Shown here in pieces: positions 1 to 5,155 of a DNA stretch of 10,874 nt. The position numbers and the translations under genes are program-made. The notes below the pieces were generated by a model. That model worked only from the letters and a program-made list of their open reading frames with translations, ran no database searches and had not been told where the DNA came from. Source of the stretch: Candidatus Kaiserbacteria bacterium (GTDB lineage: Bacteria > Patescibacteriota > Minisyncoccia > Phycocordibacterales > Phycocordibacteraceae); the NCBI GenBank assembly GCA_011052355.1, contig DRJB01000018.1, positions 1-10,874 of the forward strand, written 5' to 3'. Positions within the stretch are counted from its first letter, which is position 1; the number at the start of each line of letters is the position of its first letter.

Positions 1-115
1 TAACCTCATCCGGACCATTACAGTTTAATATCCCCAGACTGGGACATACTATCCCTGTCTCACCGGTATCTTTCCTTCTTACAACGGTCCTTGATACAAA
101 CTCTTCTGTGCACAT
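1..115 (-). CDS. Hypothetical protein, N-terminal part, cut by window edge
   Basis: An open frame starts at the ATG at 115-113 and runs 38 codons off the left edge without a stop. It begins MCTEEFVSRTVVRRKDTGET and continues with two further Cys (in IVCPSLG and LNCNG). The start is set by a near-perfect Shine-Dalgarno, AAGGAGGT at 128-121, five bases before the ATG. This is the only strong ribosome site in the window, so the start is more certain than the product. The visible part has no recognisable domain, signal peptide or membrane segment. The three Cys could suggest metal binding, but that is speculation. The family is not recognised. Confidence 0.6.
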   Translation of the reverse strand, partial: MCTEEFVSRTVVRRKDTGETGIVCPSLGILNCNGPDEV

Positions 116-120
116 TGTGA

Positions 121-128
121 ACCTCCTT
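121..128 (-). promoter_or_regulatory. Strong Shine-Dalgarno for the left-edge gene
   Basis: AAGGAGGT on the minus strand, with a five-base gap (TCACA) to the ATG at 115. It matches the 16S anti-Shine-Dalgarno over eight bases. It fixes the start of the left-edge gene and contrasts with every other gene here, none of which has a comparable site. Confidence 0.7.
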
Positions 129-160
129 CTTGGTTAGCCGACATATTTATCGACTACGTT

Positions 161-189
161 AGTTAACTCTACATCTAAAAGGAAGTCAA
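161..189 (-). promoter_or_regulatory. Candidate promoter for the left-edge gene
   Basis: On the minus strand TTGACT (189-184) is followed after 17 bases by TTAACT (166-161). The -35 matches consensus at five of six positions and the -10 at only three. It lies in the 126-bp gap between the 242-583 gene and the left-edge gene and would give a leader of about 38 bases holding the Shine-Dalgarno. The weak -10 keeps confidence low. Nothing else was recognised in positions 116-241. Confidence 0.3.
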
Positions 190-241
190 GAAATGAGGGG
201 GGCGCGTGGACGTTTATACAACAGAGCAGGTCAGGAGTTGC

Positions 242-583
242 TTATGTAGCTTTGCGTCTTTCAAAAACTACATTTATGTTCCAGCATGTTGTCCAATTAT
301 ATTTTTTTGCAAGTTCCAAATATAATTCCAGGAAATTTTTTCTTTCTGCTTTTTCATTATCTAAATTTTCAAGAATGTATTCCAAAGCACGCACAAGCCC
401 TTCTTTTTTACTTGAGAAAAAATTATGGAATTCTAAAAATAAAGATTTTGGGCATTCTGATAGTTCTTCAATGAGATGGCAGTCTTCATGCAAAATATTT
501 CTACTTCTCATTAACTCTTTGATATCTTTTTCATCTAGAACTGGTGATTGTTCTTGATTAAGTAATTTCTCTCGGGAATTCAT
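242..583 (-). CDS. Small helical hypothetical protein (113 aa)
   Basis: A 113-residue soluble protein of unknown function. It is rich in Glu, Lys and Leu. A long stretch from about residue 17 to 95 looks almost wholly alpha-helical with amphipathic Leu/Phe spacing (for example residues 62-74 and 84-93). It has Cys at 35, 44 and 100 and no signal peptide or membrane segment. The minus frame is preferred over the overlapping plus-strand frames because its composition is that of a real helical protein, whereas the plus frames are Ser/Phe-rich shadows. The ATG at 583 has no Shine-Dalgarno, but a TATAAT box lies 24 bases upstream. It is transcribed away from the ArsR operon, so the two share a divergent control region. 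No domain is recognised; it could be a small cytoplasmic accessory or regulatory protein. Confidence 0.6.
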   Translation of the reverse strand: MNSREKLLNQEQSPVLDEKDIKELMRSRNILHEDCHLIEELSECPKSLFLEFHNFFSSKKEGLVRALEYILENLDNEKAERKNFLELYLELAKKYNWTTCWNINVVFERRKAT

Positions 584-606
584 ATGCGTGAGTAAAAATT
601 AAAAAA

Positions 607-612
607 ATTATA
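607..612 (-). promoter_or_regulatory. Candidate -10 box (TATAAT) for the 242-583 gene
   Basis: A perfect TATAAT on the minus strand, 24 bases before the ATG at 583. The best -35 is ATGACA with a 15-base spacer, which is suboptimal. The surrounding bases are very AT-rich, so a chance match is quite possible. Confidence 0.35.
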
Positions 613-910
613 AAACGAACAAAACAATGTCATGAGTTGTTTATGTTCACGCATTCAACTGTCTCCGCATATGTTTTCCAATTCGCTACAATACACATTA
701 CCTACAGTATACCACTTCCATTGGAAACGATTTCAGGAAACGTTTTGCACAATTCACAAAAGAGTGGAAATTCCTTTCCTCAAACCCATTTTCTTTTTGT
801 TCTTTTGCTGACGGGTGGCGTAATTTTTTTTGGGATGGCGGAGCCGAAAAGTATTTATAGTTATTATTGCCCCATTCTTCTCATGCGCGAGCAACAGCAA
901 GAAACTCTCT

Positions 911-924
911 GTTTGAATTCAAAC
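911..924. repeat. Perfect 14-bp palindrome upstream of the ArsR promoter
   Basis: GTTTGAATTCAAAC equals its own reverse complement. It sits nine bases before the -35 box at 933, a suitable place for a regulator-binding site. Whether ArsR or another protein binds it cannot be read from the sequence. Confidence 0.45.
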
Positions 925-932
925 TATTGTGT

Positions 933-961
933 TTGACATGAAATTATTCATCATCTATACT
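933..961 (+). promoter_or_regulatory. Near-consensus promoter of the ArsR/thiol operon
   Basis: TTGACA (933-938), a 17-base spacer, and TATACT (956-961). The -35 is perfect, the -10 matches five of six positions and the spacing is ideal. Transcription would begin near 968, about 18 bases before the ATG at 986. This is the clearest promoter in the window, and it argues that the repressor starts at 986 and not at the upstream in-frame ATG at 929, which would lie before the transcription start. Confidence 0.75.
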
Positions 962-970
962 ATTAGTATA
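956..970. promoter_or_regulatory. Candidate ArsR operator overlapping the -10 box
   Basis: TATACTA-T-TAGTATA is a perfect inverted repeat with seven-base arms and one central base. Its left arm contains the whole -10 box and its right arm covers the expected transcription start. ArsR/SmtB repressors typically bind inverted repeats over or next to their own -10 box and block polymerase until ligand binds. The position fits autoregulation of the downstream operon; binding itself is inferred. Confidence 0.6.
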
Positions 971-985
971 TTAAGTTTTCACAAT

Positions 986-1291
986 ATGGCAAAATCACCA
1001 TACAAAATATTTTTTCACACACTAGGGAATAAAACAAGGTTGGAAATTATCCACGCTTTGCGTAATAAGCCGATGAATGTAACGGAGCTTACAAAAAAAC
1101 TACCCTACAAACAAAGTACTATTTCCCACAATCTCAAACGGCTCGTCAGTTGCCAATTTGTATATCTCCAAAGAAAAGGATTGTATCGCTATTATTCGCT
1201 CAACAAAGAAACCATCGAACCACTTTTGAAGATTATTGATAAACACGTTAAAAATCATTGCTCAAAAATTTGCAAAAATCGTCATGAATAA
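986..1291 (+). CDS. ArsR/SmtB-family winged-helix repressor
   Basis: A 101-residue DNA-binding repressor that probably controls its own operon. The helix-turn-helix covers about residues 31-53 (VTELTKKLPYKQSTISHNLK) and the wing about 60-72 (LQRKGLYRYYSL). The classical arsenic-site ELCVCDL motif is missing: the recognition region has no Cys. Possible sensing residues are C56, which aligns by eye with a CmtR metal-ligand Cys just after the recognition helix, and C92/C96 in the C-terminal HCSKIC. D85, H87 and E101 also sit at three of the four spacings of the SmtB/CzrA alpha-5 metal site, with N98 where a His is expected. The start at 986 is chosen because it lies just downstream of the promoter and gives a normal ArsR N-terminus. 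The stop overlaps the next gene by eight bases, implying coupled translation. The family call is firm; the ligand is unknown. Confidence 0.9.
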   Translation: MAKSPYKIFFHTLGNKTRLEIIHALRNKPMNVTELTKKLPYKQSTISHNLKRLVSCQFVYLQRKGLYRYYSLNKETIEPLLKIIDKHVKNHCSKICKNRHE

Positions 1292-2381
1292 TCAATCCCA
1301 AAAATCAACACGCTTTATTTTAGCATTAATAGGAATTGTCTTATTCACAGCTATTGGTGGTGGGCTTTTTTGGCTCGCCACTGCAAGCGGACAATCGGTA
1401 GGAGTAGCGCTTACGTTTGCTGCGGGTCTCTCAATGATTTTTCTTCCGTGCACTCTACCACTAATTTTTATTATTGTGCCCATGACGCTTGGAAAGTCAC
1501 CTGCAAAAGGATTTACAATGGCGCTTTTGTTTGGACTTGGAATTTCAATCACTCTTGCGATTTACGGAGCGGTTATATCACAACTGGGCGGATATTTCGG
1601 ACTTGATAAAGTTACTTTGTATATGTTTCTATTTGCGGGCACGATTGCTATCCTGTTCGGCTTATCAGAGCTACAATTCATTCATATCTCTCTTCCCGAA
1701 TTTGCGGGGGCATCACCGGCATGGCTTCAAAAAAGAAGTGATTACGTAAAAGCTCTCGGTATGGGCATGTTGCTCGGCAACGCCGGCATCGGTTGTCCGA
1801 ACCCCGCCTTTTATGTCATTTTGACATACATTGCCGGTATTGGCAGTTTGGGACTAGGCGCCGGTTTAGGATTTGTAAACGGTTTAGGTCGCGCGGTACC
1901 ACTTATTGCGATTGTTATTCTGGCAGTTCTAGGTGTTAATACCACAAAATGGATTGCCAGACGCAAAGAAAACATTGATACAATCATGGGCTGGTCGCTG
2001 GTGTCAGTTGGCGCGTTTATTCTCACTTATGGGCTTTGGGGTATGCATTGGTGGGAAGATTCTATTTTTCACGCAAGTTGGAATCAATTTGTTATGGATA
2101 TCGCTCCCGCGCTTGCCGAGATACAAAATCACCCCATGGCCCATGGCGCATTTAGTGGACCTATATGGATTGGTTGGTGGACAGGAATTGGAATTATTCT
2201 TATTACGATTCTTTGGAGCTGGATTAAGAAAAAGAAAATGTCTATCGCAAGTATTATTATTTCGCTTGCTCTTATAGTTCTCGGTATATTGTCATCAATC
2301 GGAGTGCTTAATGCAAAAGATAATCATACTGTTCAACAAGTACATACGCACACAAAAATAATTATCAATAATCAACCATGA
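1284..2381 (+). CDS. CcdA/DsbD-like membrane thiol-electron transporter
   Basis: A 365-residue polytopic membrane protein with about eight or nine hydrophobic segments. Two Cys sit in the expected family settings: C56 in PCTLP near the second segment and C171 in GIGCPNPA before a later one. In CcdA and the DsbD beta-domain the equivalent pair forms a reversible disulfide that carries electrons from cytoplasmic thioredoxin across the membrane. The protein is longer than CcdA. It carries extra segments at about 295-315 and 319-341, a Trp/His-rich stretch around 251-265, and a His-containing tail (DNHTVQQVHTHTK). The start at 1284 overlaps the repressor stop, and a further upstream in-frame start at 1236 would overlap it more. 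The thioredoxin encoded at the end of the operon is a natural electron donor. A heavy-metal permease of the same superfamily is the main alternative. Confidence 0.75.
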   Translation: MNNQSQKSTRFILALIGIVLFTAIGGGLFWLATASGQSVGVALTFAAGLSMIFLPCTLPLIFIIVPMTLGKSPAKGFTMALLFGLGISITLAIYGAVISQLGGYFGLDKVTLYMFLFAGTIAILFGLSELQFIHISLPEFAGASPAWLQKRSDYVKALGMGMLLGNAGIGCPNPAFYVILTYIAGIGSLGLGAGLGFVNGLGRAVPLIAIVILAVLGVNTTKWIARRKENIDTIMGWSLVSVGAFILTYGLWGMHWWEDSIFHASWNQFVMDIAPALAEIQNHPMAHGAFSGPIWIGWWTGIGIILITILWSWIKKKKMSIASIIISLALIVLGILSSIGVLNAKDNHTVQQVHTHTKIIINNQP

Positions 2382-2485
2382 ATCAAAATAAATCACAACA
2401 GGTTGTGTTACTTCTTCATCAAAAATCACACGAGAAAAAAGATGCCAATTTTGTAATAGCGTTTACAAAGATTCTTTTCCCATAG
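2378..2485 (+). CDS. Small 35-aa ORF coupled to its neighbours
   Basis: A 35-codon frame starting MNQNKSQQVVLLLHQKSHEK and ending in a TAG at 2483-2485. Its ATG overlaps the TGA of the upstream transporter (ATGA), and its stop lies two bases before the ATG of the next gene. This is the spacing of translationally coupled operon genes, so it may encode a real small protein or act only as a coupler. It has two His, no Cys and a short hydrophobic patch, and matches no family I know. Reading past its stop quickly meets another stop, so it is not the frameshifted start of the next gene. Confidence 0.45.
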   Translation: MNQNKSQQVVLLLHQKSHEKKDANFVIAFTKILFP

Positions 2486-2487
2486 AT

Positions 2488-2994
2488 ATGCTTAATTACT
2501 TTCAAACAATTTTTTCTGCTATAAAAGCAGTTTTACATGAGAGGAGGTATCGTTATTTCACATTACCAACTGCTGTATTTTTCTTTATAATTTTTCTGGC
2601 AATACCAATAATCACCATCCCAGCTAATACTCTAAAATTCCAGTTATCTTTACTCACAATTACGGATTATATTACTCTCACCGCTCTTGCTATTCTAGGG
2701 TCACTTTTTCTTCTGATGAATATATATGCATACAAACAATCCAGGCAAAACAAAGCTCGGCTTGGCGTAATGGCAGAGGGCGGATTTGGAGGATCCTCGG
2801 TAATTCTCGCTTCAATTTTTGGAGCAGCATCGTGCCCAATGTGTGTTGTGGCATTGTTTGGATTTCTCGGATTTGGAGTGGTTGGTTTTCTGGTTCAGTA
2901 TCAAGTATGGATATTAATTGCCTCATTGGTTCTTATGTTCATTCCTCTTTACTTTACCTCCCAAAAGATCATGGGTATTTGTAAAAAGTGTTAG
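2488..2994 (+). CDS. MerT/MerF-like membrane protein with CPMC motif
   Basis: A 168-residue membrane protein with four or five hydrophobic segments (about 26-47, 60-82, 100-135, 138-157). In the third, a small-residue helix leads into SCPMC (C116, C119), followed by a Gly-rich helix pair. A second Cys pair closes the protein at the extreme C-terminus (C165 and C168 in ICKKC). This arrangement recalls MerT and MerF, where a Cys pair in the first helix takes up Hg(II) and a later pair passes it on, but the pair here is CxxC and not CC, and the fit is by pattern only. It could therefore move a soft metal ion or relay disulfides between the CcdA-like protein and the thioredoxin. The start at 2488 follows the small ORF by two bases; no Shine-Dalgarno is visible. 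Confidence 0.5.
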   Translation: MLNYFQTIFSAIKAVLHERRYRYFTLPTAVFFFIIFLAIPIITIPANTLKFQLSLLTITDYITLTALAILGSLFLLMNIYAYKQSRQNKARLGVMAEGGFGGSSVILASIFGAASCPMCVVALFGFLGFGVVGFLVQYQVWILIASLVLMFIPLYFTSQKIMGICKKC

Positions 2995-3017
2995 TAAAAG
3001 TTAATATAAATAAAATT

Positions 3018-3281
3018 ATGGCTACAATTAAAATACAAGAATTATCAATAGTTGGGTGCAGTCACTGTGCTGCAACAAAAAAGATTTTGGAGGGGGAAAT
3101 CAAATCAAGTTTTCCAAAAGTAGAAATTGAATATATTGATATGCTTTCAGAGAAAGGACAGAAAATGGTTGTTGAGTACGGGGTGATGTCCTCACCGGGA
3201 ATTATCGTAAACAATGAGTTGTTTTCCGTTGGCGGATTGGATAAAGATAAATTGATTGAAAAAATTAAATCACTAACGTAA
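3018..3281 (+). CDS. Small thioredoxin-family protein (CSHC active site)
   Basis: An 87-residue cytoplasmic protein with a minimal thioredoxin/glutaredoxin-like fold. The redox motif is C14-S-H-C17 after the first beta strand. The family's cis-proline is P60 in VMSSPGIIVN, followed by a final strand and helix (FSVGGLDKDKLIEKI). It resembles the small redox-active disulfide proteins that often sit beside ArsR genes and permeases. It probably supplies electrons to the CcdA-like transporter or reduces the Cys pairs of the MerT-like protein. The start at 3018 is chosen because it puts CxxC at the usual distance from the N-terminus. A GTG at 2988 in the same frame, overlapping the previous stop, would add ten residues. 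No Shine-Dalgarno is visible at either. Confidence 0.85.
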   Translation: MATIKIQELSIVGCSHCAATKKILEGEIKSSFPKVEIEYIDMLSEKGQKMVVEYGVMSSPGIIVNNELFSVGGLDKDKLIEKIKSLT

Positions 3282-3359
3282 ACTAAAGCAAGAAAAGATT
3301 TGGAATTAAAGAATAGTAAGAAAGTTTAAAGTAAAGACATCAAAAAATCATAAAGAGGT
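3282..3359. other. Purine-rich convergent intergenic stretch
   Basis: Between the thiol operon's last stop and the T4P-side terminator the plus strand is strikingly rich in A and G, with few C. I see no gene and no hairpin-plus-T-tract that would end the plus-strand operon. The only hairpin nearby (3368-3389) has its T-tract on the minus strand. Confidence 0.5.
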
Positions 3360-3389
3360 AAAAAAGTAGCGGGCACATTGGTGCCCGCT
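3360..3389 (-). terminator. Intrinsic terminator of the T4P operon
   Basis: On the minus strand AGCGGGCAC and GTGCCCGCT form a nine-base perfect stem around the loop CAAT, followed after two bases by six T. The stem begins two bases after the stop codon of the 74-residue gene. On the plus strand the bases after the hairpin are not T-rich, so the terminator works for the leftward operon only. Confidence 0.85.
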
Positions 3390-3391
3390 CA

Positions 3392-3616
3392 TTACTTGTA
3401 CTTCGTCGGATAGTGCGCGCACAACACCGCGTGTATCTCTAACGGACCAATCAATTTCCCCCTTTCGCTACACGCAACGACCATTTGTGCCACGCACAAA
3501 TGGTCGTCAAACAAAGGGTTACCTTCCTCCGCGGTAATTCCCTCTATTCCGTTACTCTCTACTACGAAAACTTTCAATCTTTTCGCTAAGATTATCGCGC
3601 TGTCCTCGTTATACAT
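3392..3616 (-). CDS. Hypothetical 74-aa protein, last gene of the T4P side
   Basis: A 74-residue protein starting MYNEDSAIILAKRLKVFVVE, with Cys at 41, 49 and 66 and a mixed alpha/beta look; no signal peptide, no membrane segment, no family recognised. It is the only frame between the PilX-like gene and the terminator, and its stop lies just before the terminator stem, which supports it as the operon's last gene. An in-frame TAA shortly upstream rules out a much longer version, and no Shine-Dalgarno precedes the ATG. Residues 37-47 are encoded by a perfect 14-bp inverted repeat, which is unusual for coding sequence. The alternative is that the 3' end of the transcript is a structured non-coding region and the open frame is accidental. 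Confidence 0.55.
   Translation of the reverse strand: MYNEDSAIILAKRLKVFVVESNGIEGITAEEGNPLFDDHLCVAQMVVACSERGKLIGPLEIHAVLCAHYPTKYK
3477..3507. repeat. Perfect 14-bp inverted repeat inside the 74-aa ORF
   Basis: ACGACCATTTGTGC (3477-3490), loop CAC, GCACAAATGGTCGT (3494-3507). All 14 pairs match. Neither strand has a T-tract after it, so it is not an intrinsic terminator. Confidence 0.85.
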
Positions 3617-3694
3617 TCCAAGAAAGACAGTGCCATATTCCTCAGATTAAGAGGACTGCCATATGTCAGTGAACTTATCAGGTACCCGGGCTTC

Positions 3695-5122
3695 TTACTT
3701 CTGGCGCCAGCTCACAAATTGATAATTTGCGGAGGTTCCAGGAGTAAATGGTGGTGGATTGGTAAATTGTGAACGGTCAAATGAGTTGGTGCGTATGGCA
3801 TAGCCGGATGAAAATGTATTTCCACAGGTATACCAACCACCCCATTGAGTACCGGTTCTCTTGTTTGAAACGACAGACCCGAACATAGCAAGGGTTCCCT
3901 TTTGACTATAGTTTGGATACCGCCAACAAAAATACCCATTGCGTCCAAATGCTCCACCTTGTGCAATAAAAATGCCATCCAAGGTCATATCATAGGGAGA
4001 GTTCGCCGCTACAAGTACATCATTTTGTGCGATAAGCGTAAGCCCGGAATTTGGTGAATTGTACGTGATGTTTCCCTCAAGAACTGCGTTGGTTTTTACT
4101 CCTACATTAGCAACATTCGCCGAAACAAGAGTTACTTTCCGACTGATAATTCCTTCAACCCATATATTATCTTCCGCGTAGATAAGCCCGCAGTTTGAAG
4201 GAATGTCATATGTACCTAACAATATCTTTTTTGTAATCAATGTATGATCATTCCAACCGAATCCACTTGAACCATCAATTGGCACAGAATACAGTGTCGC
4301 CACTTTTTTTACTTTATACACCGTTACGGTTCCATCTCCATTAAAAACAAAAAGATACCCCCGGTGGCTTAATTTGCCACCCCCGGAACTATAGCGTGAG
4401 AAATAAAGACCTTGCGCATTTGCGATTGATTTTAACGATGAAAAATTTGCGGAGATTGCGGCAAAGTCTATTTGCGGTGTTGGATATTTCCACAAATTTT
4501 GATTGCCACCGGAACCAAATACCCCATTTACTGTCTGGTTTGGATTACAACCAAATGAGCTGGTGCACGTCCATTTTGAAAGAGAGCTGGTGACCGGAGC
4601 GTTCGCTGTTCCATCCATACGAATACCACCGTTTGAATGATATGGACCATTAATGATGCGGTCAGAGCCCGCCCAAACGCTTCCATTGATAACATATGAG
4701 TATTGTGCGACCGTCGGGCGCGCGTAGCGAGCAATCAACGTTTCAGAAACATTCGGATCATCTGCCGGAACCCCTTTTGAAGAAATATCAATTGAGGTAA
4801 TTTGCCCACACGATTTATTTCCATTTATGGAAAGAGTGTATGTTCCCACCGTACCCCCAGTCGGATCTTTGTAAGAAATGAGATACGGTCCGGGTATGCC
4901 AGTGCCATCTTGCAAGTCATTTGGAAAATGCGCCAGGTGCCAACGATAATATTCAAGCCCGGCTTCGGCAATTGAAACCGCTTCGTTTTGTGCTTGCTTT
5001 TGTATTTCAAAATTATTACCTGATAATACAAAACCGGAGAGCGCCGTGAATACTCCAAGAAAAATGGCACCAAATATAAGTGCGATAAGCATAATGGAGC
5101 CCGAGGTTTTTTTTATGTGCAT
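3695..5122 (-). CDS. PilX-like type IV pilus minor pilin
   Basis: A 475-residue exported pilin-like protein. The N-terminus has a short basic segment (MHIKKTSG), one hydrophobic helix (about 9-33) and then the AEAGLEYYRWHL motif (52-63) typical of the PilX N-terminal domain. There is no Glu at +5, as in PilX/GspK-type pilins. The long C-terminal part (about 310-390, from CGLIYAEDNIWVEG) has the repeating short-strand pattern of the beta-helix-like domain often attached to PilX proteins. Six Cys (105, 186, 192, 311, 399, 433), all outside the membrane helix, could form disulfides. It follows the PilW-like prepilin gene by 20 bases, a common minor-pilin arrangement. Minor pilins of this type prime assembly and cap the pilus tip. 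No Shine-Dalgarno is present; a TATACT lies six bases before the ATG. Confidence 0.75.
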   Translation of the reverse strand: MHIKKTSGSIMLIALIFGAIFLGVFTALSGFVLSGNNFEIQKQAQNEAVSIAEAGLEYYRWHLAHFPNDLQDGTGIPGPYLISYKDPTGGTVGTYTLSINGNKSCGQITSIDISSKGVPADDPNVSETLIARYARPTVAQYSYVINGSVWAGSDRIINGPYHSNGGIRMDGTANAPVTSSLSKWTCTSSFGCNPNQTVNGVFGSGGNQNLWKYPTPQIDFAAISANFSSLKSIANAQGLYFSRYSSGGGKLSHRGYLFVFNGDGTVTVYKVKKVATLYSVPIDGSSGFGWNDHTLITKKILLGTYDIPSNCGLIYAEDNIWVEGIISRKVTLVSANVANVGVKTNAVLEGNITYNSPNSGLTLIAQNDVLVAANSPYDMTLDGIFIAQGGAFGRNGYFCWRYPNYSQKGTLAMFGSVVSNKRTGTQWGGWYTCGNTFSSGYAIRTNSFDRSQFTNPPPFTPGTSANYQFVSWRQK

Positions 5123-5134
5123 AGTATCAGTATA

Positions 5135-5155
5135 GCGCGCGCCTACGGCGCGCGT
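5135..5155. repeat. GC-only hairpin over the PilW-like stop codon
   Basis: CGCGCGCC and GGCGCGCG form an eight-base all-G/C stem (plus a possible G-T pair) around a three-base loop. The loop contains two of the three bases of the prepilin stop codon (5145-5143). There is no T-tract, and the PilX-like gene begins 13 bases beyond the hairpin. It could slow polymerase, protect an mRNA end, or influence ribosome movement between the two genes. Confidence 0.6.

Larger units (their letters stand above)
584..932. other. AT-rich divergent intergenic region
   Basis: The stretch between the divergent 242-583 gene and the ArsR operon contains no gene I can support. A 99-codon plus-strand frame at 637-936 is open but has no Shine-Dalgarno, no recognisable domain and a composition unlike its neighbours. 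Visible elements are a short palindrome TTCCA-T-TGGAA (716-726), a direct repeat GGAAACG (723-729 and 736-742), and a perfect 14-bp palindrome GTTTGAATTCAAAC (911-924) just upstream of the ArsR promoter. No tRNA or structured RNA was recognised. Confidence 0.5.

Noticed and set aside
252..557. Plus-strand frames opposite the 113-aa gene
   Set aside because: Ser/Phe-rich shadow composition; the minus frame gives a plausible helical protein.
637..936. 99-codon plus-strand frame with a hydrophobic stretch upstream of arsR
   Set aside because: No Shine-Dalgarno, no recognisable domain, odd composition, and its 3' end overlaps the palindrome and runs into the arsR promoter; more likely intergenic.
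929..985. N-terminal extension of the ArsR protein from the ATG at 929
   Set aside because: It would start upstream of the promoter's expected transcription start and adds a hydrophobic tail untypical of ArsR.
3368..3389. Terminator for the plus-strand thiol operon
   Set aside because: The stem is good, but the plus strand has no T-tract after it; it serves the minus strand.
3592..3636. 14-codon leader ORF (MALSFLECITRTAR) overlapping the 74-aa start
   Set aside because: Its GAGGA is only two bases from the ATG, too close to act as a ribosome site, and nothing else supports it.
4818..4833. Seven-base inverted repeat TTTCCAT-TT-ATGGAAA in the PilX-like gene
   Set aside because: Short and within coding sequence; expected by chance at this length.
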